A stretch of DNA of 64,000 nucleotides from Karstenula rhodostoma CBS 690.94 (lineage: Eukaryota > Ascomycota > Dothideomycetes > Pleosporales > Didymosphaeriaceae), in NCBI GenBank assembly GCA_010093485.1, contig MU001504.1, forward strand, positions 503,769 to 567,768. The letters are read 5' to 3'. Position numbers and translations under genes: made by a program. Under the pieces are notes generated by a model. That model made no database searches, was not told the origin of the DNA, and was given only the letters and a program-made list of their open reading frames with translations. Numbering within the stretch: the stretch's first letter is position 1; each line of letters opens with the position of its first letter. Below, piece by piece: positions 21,407-34,107 of the stretch.

Positions 21407-24400
21407 ATGAATCCAGCGCATCGCGACGGGTGGCCCCCGACGCAATCGCAGGCGTCGGGACCTGGTCAACAACCAACAGAGCAAGGTCAGGCTCAGCCGT
21501 CGCGGCCACTGGGCTCCTTTGGGTGCGTACTCTCTGTTCTTCTCCATTCCTCCCTGTTGCCCGCTGCCACAGGCCACTATGCACATGGCTGCTCTCCGGC
21601 TCGTTTGCAATCCACCTGTCAGTTTGAACTTTGCTGACCATGTGCGACATTACAGTCCCGCCAATGCGACCCAGCAGCCTCAGTCTCACACGTCACCGGC
21701 CCAAGGCCCCACGCCTGTGCTCCCTCCTCCTTCTGGTATGTATCTGGTAGGTACGTGTGTTGACTCTCTAGCTAACAGTCGTCTAGGGGGACCTTTCTAC
21801 CCCTCCAACGGCACGCCACAGCATAACCAGAGTCTTCCTGGTTTAGCAGGTCTTACAGGACAAGCCCCGCAAGCGTCTCCGCACATGTCCACACAGCGTC
21901 CGCCATCCTCAGAGGCCGCTCCTACCGCTTCAAATGGCCAAGCAGCCCCTCAGGGCCCGCCGTACTCACTGCCTGGTCTCTCGCAGACTCTACAACAGCC
22001 ACACGGTCCCGCGCCCAGCCACGCGAATGTAGATCGCGAACGAGAGCTTCGCGAACGCGAAACGAGGGAGCGAGAAATGATGGAATCGCATGCCGCTCAG
22101 CAGCACGCAGCACAGCAAGAAGAGTTGGTGAAGCGGGAGGCTGATCAGCGAGAACGCGAGGTTCGGGAGCGACAGCAGCAGGAACAGGCAACACACGAAA
22201 ACCACTCTGCGCCCATTCAAATACACCAGCCGGTGGCAGTCGCGCCTTCGACTCGGACGGTCCACGGTCCGAACGGACTCTTGGGACAATCAGGACCTTT
22301 GGGCGGGCCGGCGCCGAATGCTCCGAACAACATCTTTGGAGGCGCAGTTGTCCAGCCTGTCCAGCAGGGCGACACTACTCCAAGGATGCAGCACGCCGTC
22401 CAGCCTCCGCCGCAACCCTCCATGCTCATGCCCTTTTCTGGGCCCCAAAGTGCAGCAGCAGCAATGGCCATGGGTCAAGGACAGCAACCTATCCTGAACG
22501 ATGCCCTCAGCTACCTCGATCAAGTCAAGGTCCAATTCGCGGAACACCCTGATGTGTACAACCGGTTCCTGGATATTATGAAGGACTTCAAGAGCGGCGC
22601 GATCGATACCCCAGGCGTAATAGAGCGTGTATCGACGCTCTTTGCTGGCAATCCAAATCTTATCCAAGGTTTCAATACTTTCTTGCCCCCCGGCTACAAG
22701 ATCGAATGCGGTACGAATGGAGATCCCAATGCAATTCGCGTTACCACACCGATGGGTACGATGGTCTCCACTATGCCCGCTCCGCGACCGCTCTCTCCAC
22801 CTCGAACCGCAGCTGTGAACGGCAACGCACCACCTGCCGAGACTGCCTTTTACGACGGTCAAGGGCGGTGGGCACAGAACATTAGGGACTTACGTCCTCC
22901 CCAAGCTGCAGAGGCACAGGATCCTGCTTTCTCCCCAAACACTCGTAATCTAGGACAAGCGTTGTTTGGTCCCCAACAAGGTCAAGTTGGACCTGCACCC
23001 CTCTCTCCAGAGGCTACAGCTCGTCCCCACCCAGATGCCGCTGCTTCGGCTGCCACTCTCGTGCATCAACAGGAGCAACGTGGTGTGTCTCAGTTGCAGA
23101 ATGCCGTCTCCGCTGCCGCAGGACGCTCGGTTTTATCGCCTGGCGGCGACATTTCCACACCAATGGCGGGACAGGCACTGAACGGTGTTGCTCAGGCCGC
23201 TCAAGGAGGTGTTGGTGCTGAGAAGCGTGGCCCAGTCGAATTCAATCACGCTATCAGCTATGTAAACAAGATCAAGGTGAGCTTTACTAATCTCGAGAGG
23301 TTGCATTTGCGTTGTTACTGACAATGTTTCAGAATCGGTTTTCGTCTCAGCCAGACATCTATAAACAATTTCTCGAAATACTTCAAACATATCAGCGAGA
23401 GTCAAAGCCTATCCAGGATGTTTACGCGCAAGTTACAAGCCTTTTCGGTGCCGCCCCGGACCTGCTCGAGGATTTCAAGCAATTTTTGCCAGAGTCAGCT
23501 GCTCAACATCGAGCTCAGCAAGCCGCGCGTCACAACGAAGAAGCTGCCATGCTCAGCAATTCGCGAGGAGACGCAGCGTACGGTCAAGCACCCAACCATC
23601 AGCAAACACCCCGCGCGGACACCTCGCGTTTGCCACCAATGGGCAATTTTGCACCTACCCCCACAGCAAACCGAGACAACAAGAGGAAACGCGGTGAACG
23701 CCCAGGTGCTAGTGCAGCCGCAGCAGCTATGCCCACTCCCTTGCCACAAGACGTCCAGCAATCTAGCGTGCGTAGTACATATGGACAAGGGGCCGCTAAT
23801 AAGGTACGTCTATTGTGTTTGCTACTTCTCAACTTCTCAAAAAGCTCATGCTTTTTGGTCATGGGGAATTACTGGGTCCGCACGTGCCCTCTTCATTCTC
23901 TCGCTTCTTGCCTTCTACCCGAACGACTCTGCTCCATTTAAATCACTTTCTCCCCATTCCGTCACCATTTGCTCATCTCTTGCCACGATGTCCATCCTAA
24001 GACTCCAATTGAAATGGGGTCACACTTCTCTTGACGACAATACTGACTTCGAAAAGCGCGCCAAAACAAGCCATGCGAAGCAACCCATCGTCGTGGATGC
24101 TGCGCCATTGTCCCCTACACTGATCCCAGCGCCACCGGCACCGATGCCTCCAACGACGACTTCGAACCCCTCTCAGGAAGACTTGGCCTTCTTCGATCGA
24201 GTCAAAAAGTTCATCGGCAACAAAAACACTATGAATGAGTTCCTGAAGCTATGCAACCTTTTTTCTCAGGATCTGATCGACAAGAGTTTGCTCCTATACC
24301 GTGCTCAGTCATTTATCGGTGGTAATCAAGAGCTTTACGCGTGGTTTAAGAGGTTCCTCGGCGAGGATGACGAGCAATCATCGACGCACCCTAAAACCGT

Positions 24401-26720
24401 GAACTCCCGCGTGTCCTTGTCCAATTGCCGCAGCTTCGGGCCCAGCTACCGATTGTTACCCAAGCGGGAGCGCGAGCGGCTCTGCAGTGGTCGGGACGAG
24501 CTTTGTCGATCTGTTTTGAATGACGAGTGGGCCTCGCATCCGACCTGGGCGTCTGAAGACTCCGGCTTCGTCGCTCATCGCAAGAACCAATTCGAGGAAG
24601 GGCTCCATAGAATCGAAGAGGAACGTCATGACTACGATACAAACATCGAAGCATGCAGTCGGACGATTCAGCAACTTGAGCCGATCGCAGGCCAGCTTCT
24701 TACGATGAAGCCCGAAGATCGAGCCAACTTTGTCCTTCCCCCTGGTATTGGTGGTCAAAGCGAGACCATCTACAAGAAAGTCATCATGAAGATCTACAGT
24801 CGAGAGCGAGGTGCTGAGGTTATTCGTGAGCTCTTCCAAATGCCCTGGAGTGTTGTCCCGGTTCTCCTCCATAGGCTTAAAGCAAAACTTGAGGACTGGA
24901 AGGCGGCCCAGCGCGAGTGGGAGAAGGTCTGGCGGGATCAGACGCAGAAGATCTTCTGGAAGTCACTCGACCATCAGAGCTTGACTGTCAAAGCAAACGA
25001 CAAGCGCCAATTCCAGCCAAAAACGTTGCAAAATGAGATTCAAGTCCGATACGAAGAGCAAAAGCGGCTTCAAGAGATTCAAGAGATCCCCCAGCCCGAC
25101 TATCAGTTCAAGTTCTCGTTCCCAGACGAGGACGTGCTGTACGATGTCGCGCACCTCATCTTGACCTACGCAGAAAACCTCCCTGGCGATTACTCTAAAG
25201 TCACCCCCTTCGTCAAGGAGTTTGTGCCACTGTTCTTTGGCATCGACAGTGCTAAGTTTGAGCAACACGTTCAGGTATTCGCACGTGAGTCCTCGACCAA
25301 CGGGTCGGGTGAGGACACGCCAAGCGCCGACGAAGATGTCTCCCAGCGCGCACAGAAACACAAGAAGGGAGACTTGCGCCGCGATGTACTGGACCCCCGT
25401 GGCAAGTCACGTAAAGATAAGGAGGGCAGCACCGCCTCCGTCAGCCGCGACAGCTCACCTGGCGCAACATCTGCGGGAGAGGAGGAGGCGGCCGTCCAGA
25501 GCTCGAACTCTGCAAGTCGCGATGAACGGCCCTCCGTAACGTGGGTTTCTCATACTACCGAGCAACTCGACAACCGAGACCCTGATCCGGAGGAACCTTA
25601 CCGCCGCAGCGAGTACAACATGTATGCGAACGCATCCATCTACAACTTTTTCCGCATGTTCGTCTTCCTTTACGAGCGACTCCTGAAGCTCAAGGAACGG
25701 GAGGACGAAGTTCGCAGGATCGTCGCCCGAGCTCTAGTTCCTAAGCCGGCGCACGAGCTCAAGATGGTAGACAAGATGCCCTCGGACTTTTTCAAGGATA
25801 CCTCGGAAGGCGCCAACTACTATCAGCAAGTCTTAGAAATGCTTCAAGACCAGATTAGCGGCGAGGTCGACATGGCTCAGATTGAAGAGACACTTCGTAG
25901 ATACTACCTTCAAGTTGGCTGGCAGCTGTACTCCTTTGATAGGTTGCTCAGTTCGCTCGCTAGGACATGCGGCAACGTCGTCAACAACGACAGCAAAGAC
26001 AAGAGCCTCGACATCTACAATCTGTTCAGGAAAGATCGGGTCAACGACACGACCACGCACCGGGCAGAGATTGCCTACAGGAACCATGTCGAGAAGTACA
26101 CCAAGGACGCCGATACTTATCGTATCGCCTTTGTAAGTCACCAATCCGACTCACAAAGTTTGGCTATTAATACGCAATAGGACCCAAGCCATATGGAGGC
26201 ATACGTGCGACTCTTCAAGAAGGATGACCCAACGTTCGAATTCAACCAGCTTGACAAGATCCGCAGTTGGCGAGCTTATGTCGCATCCTACATGGCTGTC
26301 GAGCCCACCGAAACTCTCGAGTTCAACAAGCTTCGACATCCGTACCTCAGTAAACGCTTGGCAAAGATTGAGGATGTGAATGAGGACGACCGCTTCGACT
26401 CCTTGAAATCCGAGGACAAGATCACCGTCTCCATCATCCCAGAAACATACACGATGAAGTTCATTGCGAGCGAGCCCCTCGGAACCGGAGGCGTACAATA
26501 CTTTGTGCAGCCTGAAGAGATTCGTTCTGGTGCTGGCTCTAAGGCGGAGTACGAGGCGTTGGTGGAGTCGCACAAAGAGCGCGCCCAAGAGTTCTTCGTG
26601 CGCAACAATGAGTGGATGAAGAACCTCGATCGCGACGAGGTGGACAAGAACAAGGCCAAGTTCAGGAAGGACTTGGACGAGCCTCAGAAGGTAGAGGATG
26701 TGGAGATGGCTGACTCTTAA
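21407..26720 (+). CDS. SIN3: SIN3 transcriptional corepressor
   Basis: Six exons: 21407-21522, 21656-21735, 21787-23276, 23333-23803, 24057-26132 and 26181-26720; 1590 residues. The N-terminus is Gln/Pro-rich, with a charged Arg/Glu coiled coil around 210-260. Three PAH domains follow: PAH1 near 302-371 ([13 protein letters not shown]), PAH2 near 550-615 ([20 protein letters not shown], split by an intron) and PAH3 near 760-820 ([13 protein letters not shown]). The HDAC-interacting domain starts near 836 ([32 protein letters not shown]). The C-terminal Sin3 domain ends in DVEMADS. SIN3 scaffolds the Rpd3-type histone deacetylase complex in the nucleus, using PAH domains to bind sequence-specific repressors. 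The 253-bp fourth intron has a clear TACTGAC branch site. The first two exon borders are the least certain. Confidence 0.95.
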
Positions 26721-27341
26721 ATGCGTGTACGGTATTCTGTGAGCGACCTGTTTCTTTCTTCCAGATCGATTGGTTCTCGGCACTGCGAAGTCTTATTTAC
26801 GCCAATTAACTTGGTTTTCATGTCAATGTAAGCTAGGGGTGTCGTACTGTGCGCATGGCATATGCGAGGTTGGGGTACGGCGCGCAAAACACACAGCACG
26901 GGAACGACTTATGGGTTTGTCTGGGGTTCGGTAGTTGCTGCACTCCTTTGATACACCCTGCTACTCTCTATATCCACTTGCAATTTATGTATTTTTTTCT
27001 TCGAAAATTACACTCTTTGGCAGCCTCCACACAAAGTCATCTTTCCGTGAACGCACCGTTGTAAAAGAGGCTATCTACGAATCATATGAAGAGGGTACTG
27101 TTAGGGGGGATGTTCACTAGCAGAGTCCAACGGTTCGGTTCTCACATGCACAAGCACGTGAACATAAACCCCGCTGCCGTCATAGACCTCCCCACTTGCG
27201 AAGCTATCCCTCCAATGTTCAAAGCTCCAGCCAGTAGTCTCACCATTGGCACTGTTTATTGCGCAATTGGACTTGCTATAATACCCAATTGCCCTCCTGC
27301 TTCCATTCGCTTTATCATACCTGCCCGTTAACACACCGACC
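26721..27341. other. Intergenic, no gene seen
   Basis: 621 bp between SIN3 and the thioredoxin-fold gene. T-rich tracts near 26995-27005 fit a transcription end region. Short open frames show no family features. Confidence 0.45.
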
Positions 27342-28111
27342 ATGGCGCTCGCACCACGTTTCGCAGGCCAGAAGCTGGCTTCCAGCTCAATCCAACCCAA
27401 AGCCGTGCACACGCTGGAGCTATGTAAGTTCGCACCAAGCGCACGCCTGTGTCGCCCCCTAACACCCACATTATCCAGACCTCGACTACGTCTGCCCCTT
27501 CAGCGCAAAGCTCTTCAAAACCGTCTACTCGTCGCCCCTCCGCGACACGCTCCTCAAGAAATACGGCGGCGGCGTCGTGACCATTTTCCGCCAGCAGATC
27601 CAGCCGTGGCACCCGTCGTCGACGCTCACCCACGAAGCCGGGTACGCCGTGCTCAAGCTCTCGCCCGACAAGTTCTACGCCTTCTCGGAAAAGCTGTTTG
27701 AGCGGCAGAAGGAGTTCTTCGATGTGAGCGTGGTCAACGAGACGAGGAACGATACGTATAAGAGGCTGGCCAAGATTGCGGGGGAGGTAGGCGTGGATGA
27801 GGGCAAGGTGTTTGAGCTGTTGAAGATCTCGGATAAGCCTGGGGAGGATGGGAGTTTGAACAGTGGGAATGGGGTTACGGATGCGGTCAAGTTGCAGGTG
27901 AAGGCTAATCGATTGGTGGGGGTGCATGTCACGCCGGTGAGTCAAATTACTCTTCTTGTGTCGCAACTCGATGCGCATATGCAGCGATTCGCCGATCTAG
28001 GTGCTGACCATGTCATAGACCGTCGTGTTTGATGGTATTGTGAATAATGACATCTCGAGTAGCTGGACGAAGGAACAGTGGGAAGAGTGGCTGGAGAAGA
28101 ATGTGGTTTGA
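27342..28111 (+). CDS. DsbA-like thioredoxin-fold protein
   Basis: Three exons, 27342-27423, 27479-27936 and 28019-28111; 210 residues. After a short N-terminus comes HTLELYLDYVCPFSAKLFKT, the first strand and helix of a thioredoxin-like fold with a CPFS motif in place of CxxC. A helical insert (residues about 70-150) and HVTPTVVFDGIV, containing the cis-proline Thr-Pro, complete the DsbA-type layout; the protein ends SWTKEQWEEWLEKNVV. Related fungal proteins are annotated as thioredoxin-like or DsbA-like and have no firm function. With only one Cys in the motif, a classical dithiol oxidoreductase is unlikely; glutathione-dependent or non-redox roles remain possible. No signal peptide is evident. 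Confidence 0.75.
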
Positions 28112-28310
28112 CTACCTTTGAACGTAGATGCGCAGCCCAAAGGAAGATTGTAAATATGGCCCGGGGGCGGAATGGATGATCTCTGTTTGGATACGAATGG
28201 CAGTCTTAAAATAGAATACGATAGCGAGTATGCCAAGCCGTGCAGCATACCTTACCTCGTACAAGGCTGCCACTTGCCTTCCTCCGTCCCTCAATCATCT
28301 CTCTGCAAGC

Positions 28311-30305
28311 ATGGCAAAGCCACTCAGCTTCTATGATCTGCCTCTCAAGGCGCGAAACCTGGTTTATGGGTATTTGGACATGTCAGGCTGCACCGTCGAT
28401 CTCAGCTACAACCAGCTAGTCGTATTCCCACAGGGCACATATCCAGACGAAGAGATCGTGGAAAACGTATATTGCTTCCACGAAGGAGGGCTCAAAATAT
28501 CCCGTTGCGAAGACTACCACACCCTCGCCGAGTATTGGACTTGCGAATGGGATCGCTATGCAACGAGCGGCCCTTATTTGCCCAGCTGCGAGGAAGATAG
28601 TTGCCGCGGTGCGCCATTCATCACTGACTGGCTCAATGGTTGGCACGGAACCAGAAAAGAAGCTCCCGAACCGTTCAAAGTGCTGCTGAGCTCAAGTCAC
28701 TTTCGCGTCTGCCGTAGTAGCCCAGGTAGCTTTGCGCCATTCTTTGACATCCCCAGAGAACTTTTGTACGATCTGGGTACACTAACGGTACGCCTTGATG
28801 GAGAGCCCGTCGAGTCTGTCGATATTGGCGGCCGCTGGGAGAGAACTCAGCAGCTTCTGCCACTGAGGCTCTACAGTCGGTATGGAAGGAATGGAATGAA
28901 GGAGTGGGAAAAGCTGGTGCAGCGGCTGGCTGAGAGTATACGGCCTGACCATCTCACACTGTATCTCATAGTCAGCGTCAACGATGCTGAAACCGCGAAA
29001 ACCGTCCTGAAGCCACTCGCCCGACTCCCGAGGCTCAAAAATTGCGGGCTCTGGCTCAACAAGGACCACGTCCCGGAGCTGAAGACGATTGTTCGGAAGA
29101 CTGTCAAGCGCCTGACATCTTCCGCCCGGGCCAGAAAACCGTTCAGATATCTTGATTTGCCAATCGAGATTAGGTGGAGGATACTGGAGTTCTCGGACCT
29201 GGTCTACGACAGTGCCCTGGGGTGGAAGCCGCCCTTGTCCGCTCTTGGGAAGATACCCAGCCTGTACTGCAGCTGCGAACAGTACATTGACCGAGATACG
29301 ATTGATTCCGGCATGCATTTCCCTGATTGCACCAGGGGGGTAATGGACGCAACCGAACTGCAACCATATGTGCACGATTTCGACGTAGAGTACGGCGCGC
29401 GCCACTGCTGCGATAGCGGTAAACCTTTGCGCGTTACCCGCTGTAAACTGTCCTGCGCCGGTTTCTGCGAGTGTATATTCCACTGCGAGCACTCTGCATA
29501 CTCGTCTAGCCTTGTCGCGCAACCGAGGAATGGCGTACATCCTCTCTTCGTGGTCAGCAAGCAGGTCAACCAGGACGTAGTATCCGTCTTTTACCAGCGC
29601 AACCACTTCCTCGTCGTACCGCCTTGCAACGCCTTCTCCCTCTGCCGTCCAAGATACCGCCATCATAACTACCCACCTTGGCATCCAGAGCACCGCCGTC
29701 GTATCGTCATACCCATGCCACGCCTGGAGTTATCGCTGTTTCTCTCCTCCCGCCCACCGAATGCCCTACAGCACATCCGGTATCTCGAGTGGCTTCTACC
29801 CGAGTTCACCAACTACACCACGGCGCCCAAGTCTGCCTATCTGGACTACCTCGACACCATCGAACTCATGGCACAGGCTATGAATCTTCCGCGACTTACC
29901 CTCGTCGTGGACCTCCGAGTGGGGACTCCGTACGAGGACTGGATGGAGGCCTCCGTCTGGTGGCCAACACGGGTGGCATCCAACGGCGAGGTATACGACA
30001 GGGTGCTCCAGCCGCTGTGTAGACTGGAGGGGCTGAAGGACTTCTTTGTCTATCTGCGGCGCGTGAAGAAGGATGTGCCCCCGGGTTATCACCCTGACAT
30101 GCACCTGCCTAGTTCCTGGTGGGCAGATGACAACGACGAGATGAAGTATGAGAAGGGGGTCATGGGGGAGGATTACGATAGTGGAGCGAGGGGAAAACTG
30201 TGGCTAGCTAGGTATGAAAGGAAGCGCGGGGGGGAGTGGGTGCGGACATCGAGACTGGATGAATACAGAGACTATGATTCTAGTCTCGATGGCGTTGTTT
30301 ATTGA
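28311..30305 (+). CDS. Large F-box-like protein of two related halves
   Basis: Single exon. An upstream in-frame ATG at 28230 exists, but ATG 28311 (MAKPLSFYDLPLKARNLVYG) starts right at the conserved motif and leaves a 199-bp leader after the preceding gene; 664 residues. The first half begins with the F-box-like LSFYDLPLKARNLVYGYLD. Near residue 285 a second such motif appears (FRYLDLPIEIRWRILEFSDL), followed by a Cys-rich segment (CDSGKPLRVTRCKLSCAGF) and VSKQVNQDVVSVFYQRNHFL. That last block is typical of the many Pezizomycotina F-box/2EXR-like proteins of unknown function. If it is a true F-box protein it would recruit targets to an SCF ubiquitin ligase; I infer this from motif shape only. 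It ends tail-to-tail with the Zn2Cys6 gene. Confidence 0.7.
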   Translation: MAKPLSFYDLPLKARNLVYGYLDMSGCTVDLSYNQLVVFPQGTYPDEEIVENVYCFHEGGLKISRCEDYHTLAEYWTCEWDRYATSGPYLPSCEEDSCRGAPFITDWLNGWHGTRKEAPEPFKVLLSSSHFRVCRSSPGSFAPFFDIPRELLYDLGTLTVRLDGEPVESVDIGGRWERTQQLLPLRLYSRYGRNGMKEWEKLVQRLAESIRPDHLTLYLIVSVNDAETAKTVLKPLARLPRLKNCGLWLNKDHVPELKTIVRKTVKRLTSSARARKPFRYLDLPIEIRWRILEFSDLVYDSALGWKPPLSALGKIPSLYCSCEQYIDRDTIDSGMHFPDCTRGVMDATELQPYVHDFDVEYGARHCCDSGKPLRVTRCKLSCAGFCECIFHCEHSAYSSSLVAQPRNGVHPLFVVSKQVNQDVVSVFYQRNHFLVVPPCNAFSLCRPRYRHHNYPPWHPEHRRRIVIPMPRLELSLFLSSRPPNALQHIRYLEWLLPEFTNYTTAPKSAYLDYLDTIELMAQAMNLPRLTLVVDLRVGTPYEDWMEASVWWPTRVASNGEVYDRVLQPLCRLEGLKDFFVYLRRVKKDVPPGYHPDMHLPSSWWADDNDEMKYEKGVMGEDYDSGARGKLWLARYERKRGGEWVRTSRLDEYRDYDSSLDGVVY

Positions 30306-30813
30306 TGAATGAACGCGCGCATCCGGGTTTGCGAGAAGATTGGGTCGAGAGGTTGGATCGATTCGGGAAGCTCGGCTACGAGAGGTAAGATGGGGGGCGT
30401 CGTGCGGGTACCCGGGATGACGTGTGTCACTGGAGTGCAATTGAGACGGACCTCGGCTCACACAGCTTCGTCTCGCTGGCTTATCACAATCGTGTCTAAC
30501 CAGCTAGTGAACTGTACAAAACCACCCGAGGGGCGCGATTAGAGTGCTTCGATTTGGTAGTGGCGGCCATGGAGCGGCGCTGCGCGTACCGACCAAATAC
30601 CCTATGAATCAGATGACTCGAAGAAATCCATAAATTGTGCTCGATGAGACGACCTTCACGATCTGCGCGGACAATGATACTGCAGGATTGCTGTAGTTGT
30701 GAAACGCTGGGAATCGATGGCCACGCAGATCTAGATTCCTCCGATCTGCTGACTAAGACCCATGACATCAGGGGTCGGGTCATGTCGAACGCATAGCAAC
30801 CTGTAAGTGCTGT
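30306..30813. other. Intergenic between convergent genes
   Basis: 508 bp between the stops of the F-box-like gene and the Zn2Cys6 gene. It should hold both 3' untranslated regions; no gene seen. Confidence 0.45.
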
Positions 30814-33280
30814 CTACTCATCAGCGTAGGACTCATTCCCACCCTCGCTCGACTCCGACTCATCGATCCGCGTGAACTCCTCAAACATGTCCATGTCCTC
30901 GAATCTCGCTATGAGAGCGCTGACGTCGGCCGCATCTCGGTCTCGCACGGCAAGATCCAGATCCAGCTTGTAGGTGCTGCACTGCGTCTGCTGCTGTCCT
31001 TCCCGCTGACTCCGAGCCCGCTTCGCCTTACCGTCCTTGTAGAACCCTTCCTGCATGACCCGGGTTGCGTCTTTTCGAGAGATCGCGCCGTATCTTACCG
31101 CAATGGCTAAGAGCGATTGCGCGAAACCTTCGATGGCTGCGAAGCATATGAACAACTTCGAGTAGCAGTGCATACACAGCCAGAAATAGAAGCGCCACTG
31201 CGGATCTGACTGATCCTTCACAATGGTGTTGAAGACGTATAGAAGAGCCGTTTGCCAGTAAAAATGGTGTGCAGCGGCAGAGTGCTGGGAGGTGTATTCG
31301 ACAATTATACCCTTGAGTTCTGGGTGGTTTAGTGGCGACTCGGAGGCTTAGAGTAGAAGGCTTACGGTGCACGGACGAAGCGAAGATGGCTTCGGGTGAG
31401 TTTTGCTTCTGGTAGAAATCGCGAAAGCCATCGTCTCTTTCGCGAGTGATGAAAGGCCGGAAAAGGTCCGTGACGAGGGTATGAAATGTTATGCTAACGA
31501 GATGTCAGCAGGTGCAAGCATATTCGCGTGAACAACCCCTACTGGAAATCAAGTACTGGAGCGTAGTCCGCACCTGCACTCCTGCGCATCTCTGCGGGCA
31601 ATTTGTCTACGAATGCGAGCAGCTGGCTATACTGCTGCATGGCAAAGGCCAGCGGCGGCGGTGTTTTCGAGCCAGTCGTATCTCGCACAACTAGAAATAT
31701 TCCAGAAGCGTAGACCGACAACTTGCACAAATGGTAAAATACACGGCCTGCATCGTGGCTGCGAAGCATTTTGAGATTCGCGAAGTCCTCTGTGTTGCTG
31801 TCCACAGATGCCTGCGGAATCGAAATCTTTGGCTCGTATTCCGTCGACAAGGTGAGGTAGAATTGCGCTTGTAAGCTATGTTGTGTGAATCAGGCGCTTG
31901 AGGATTGAATCGGGCTCGCTGACAGCTCACATGTGTAGATTGAACACTCCCCAGGTAGTATGCGACAGCGCCCGCTGAGCTACAGGAGACAACGACGAGA
32001 TCTGCTCATCGTCGAGTACGTTCTTCACACCGAACAACTTGAGGCGCTTGGCCATATCGGAAGCCTCGTGCAGTATCTCAAATTCCCTGCCTGAACCATG
32101 GCCACCATGAGATAGGAACAAGAGCGAGAGACCGGCAATCGTCAGTATGGAGTCCTCCTTGTCCGCACGCCAAAGCATCTCCGCCTCCCTCTCAAACTCC
32201 AAGCTCTTGGAGGCCGCATCAACATCTTTCGACGTGTACCCTTGCTAGCACCAGTCAGCGAGGCCACATGGGTCAGCTACGGTTATTCTACGCACGGAGG
32301 CAAATGCTAGTAGAGAAGTGACAAGAAATGAAGAACAGCATTCGTGCTTACGCTCGATCAGATCTTTCACGAACAGCCGAGCATCGAACAAGCCTAATGT
32401 AGGGTGATCGTTTTCCAAATACATGGAGATGGCGCACGCCGCAAACTCATCAGTCACGTCGACTGTGGTCCAGTATTCTATCCTCAAATCGTCCAAGAGC
32501 GGATCTATGCTTTGGGGGAATGCTCCATCGGTCTCAATATTGGGCTCAGACTGAGCACGGAGGATGTCCTGCGGGGTGGCGCCCAACTCGCGTGGGGCCG
32601 AGGGAGAGGCAGCGAAGATGCCGGACGCGGCTGACTCGGAAGGCATATGGTAGGCCAAGGTTCTCGTGGACTCTAAGAGGGTAGTCTTTGCTAAGATGGC
32701 GCTTCGCGTCAAATCCAGGGCAGGATAGGCTGTTGCGTGGTCGACCATGAGCTTGAATTCGGTTTCCGAGTGTACGAGTGGCAAAGCGGCAAGCGCAGTC
32801 TCCCTTTGCGAAGGCTGCACCAGTGACAGGTTCCCGTCTCTGATGTTCTTCAGGATGGACTGCGGGTTCGCCGAGTTCCTCAGCAACTGCAAGACAGCAT
32901 GGGCCTCGTCGTCCGGCATGGTCCGGAGATGGTCGATCAGTTCGTTGAGCGTCTTGTTCTCGCGTCTGAGGGCCTGCAGCCTCGTCTCGGATTCGTCCTT
33001 GGTGAGGTAGTAGCATTCTGTCTGGCGGGCTTCGCAGGCAGCACACACAGGGCGGACGCTGTTGCACTGGACAGAGGGGCATCAGGCAAGAGCACACACA
33101 CAGCTGGAGCTGGAGCTGGAGATGGTGTCAACGTACCGCGGATTTCCGCTCACGACATGGCTTGCAGGCAATGGCCGCGCGCTTCCTCTTCTTGTTCTCG
33201 TCTGGCCGAGGGTCGAGTAGTGGGGGCGTGCCGAGAGGGCGTGGAGCTAAGGCTCTACCCTGGACGTGGCCGTAGTCCAT
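30814..33280 (-). CDS. Zn2Cys6 fungal transcription factor
   Basis: Six exons: 33280-33137, 33066-32296, 32244-31931, 31875-31543, 31493-31366 and 31319-30814; 731 residues, all introns 46-70 bp. The zinc cluster is split by the first intron: C39, C42, C49, C56, C59 and C66, spacing C-x2-C-x6-C-x6-C-x2-C-x6-C, preceded by a basic stretch (KKRKRAAIACKPCR). A leucine-zipper-like helix follows (ETRLQALRRENKTLNELIDH). The rest is the fungal-specific regulatory domain, with HTTWGVFNLHILQAQFY, FHTLVTDLFRPFI and HHFYWQTALLY typical of nitrate-regulator-like and related regulators. The C-terminus is acidic. DNA binding in the nucleus is well supported; the target genes are unknown and no metabolic cluster is adjacent. 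Residue-level exon joins reproduce family motifs across every splice. Confidence 0.9.
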
Positions 33281-34107
33281 CAGCGATTAGTCGAGGAACA
33301 TCGATGGGCGAATCGATGTACAGGCAATGGGATGCGATAACACATGATCAAGTTTATGAGAGGTGTATGAGATTTGTGAGCAGATTGGCCCTGCGGTGAT
33401 GGCGAAGCTAAAACAGGGAATTACAGATCGAGGTAGTGGGACACAGTGCCGAGCGAATGAGGTCTCTCAACGCCTCCGTCACCATCACTCGGAGCCTTGT
33501 CGACGGGAACGCGTTTGGTTTATTGTTTGCGGCAAGCCTTGTTGTCAATTTTCTTCTCGGAACGTCCGAGACTTGGGCGAAGAAAGTTCCACACTCTAGC
33601 TCCGCGGTGGCGCTCGGCCGCACGATGGGAATCGCCGCCCCGAGATAGCGTGACTATGGCCTTTGGCAATGATTCGGCGACATGGACTTTTGCCCTCACA
33701 GTATTCTTGTGCGTGCCTTCTCCATTGCCAGCGACGTGCTTGGAGAAGAAGAAACAGCAGTGAAAGCAGGAGAAGCACTAGCTTTTTTGGGATCTTCATA
33801 CCTAAGGTTGACGTGCACAGGTATCACCATTTCCTTTCGTGGCAACGTGACTCGTGACATGTAGACATTACTTCGAACAAGAGAGCCAAGCATGACAAAA
33901 GCTATCTGTCCCGCTCCGAAAGTAAAATCAAAACACTCCGTGCCGTTGCTCTCGTAATCCATCACGCCTCTCTCGAAGGGCCGGCTCGGGAAGCCATGTC
34001 TATCCTACCGCCTTGGCCGTAAACATTTGCCTCCCCATCCAGATGCATGGTACTTGCCGCCGTGATTAACGCGTCTCCAGCGTCACGGTGACTCTGCTCC
34101 GCGCACT
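33281..34107. other. Intergenic: Zn2Cys6 promoter and 3' end of next gene
   Basis: 827 bp. Small open frames on both strands show no conserved features, so none is called. Confidence 0.45.

Noticed and set aside
21234..21689. 151-codon minus-strand frame over the SIN3 start
   Set aside because: Overlaps SIN3 exons 1-2 and has no conserved features; a shadow frame.
28782..29693. 303-codon minus-strand frame inside the F-box-like gene
   Set aside because: The plus strand carries family motifs; the minus frame has none.
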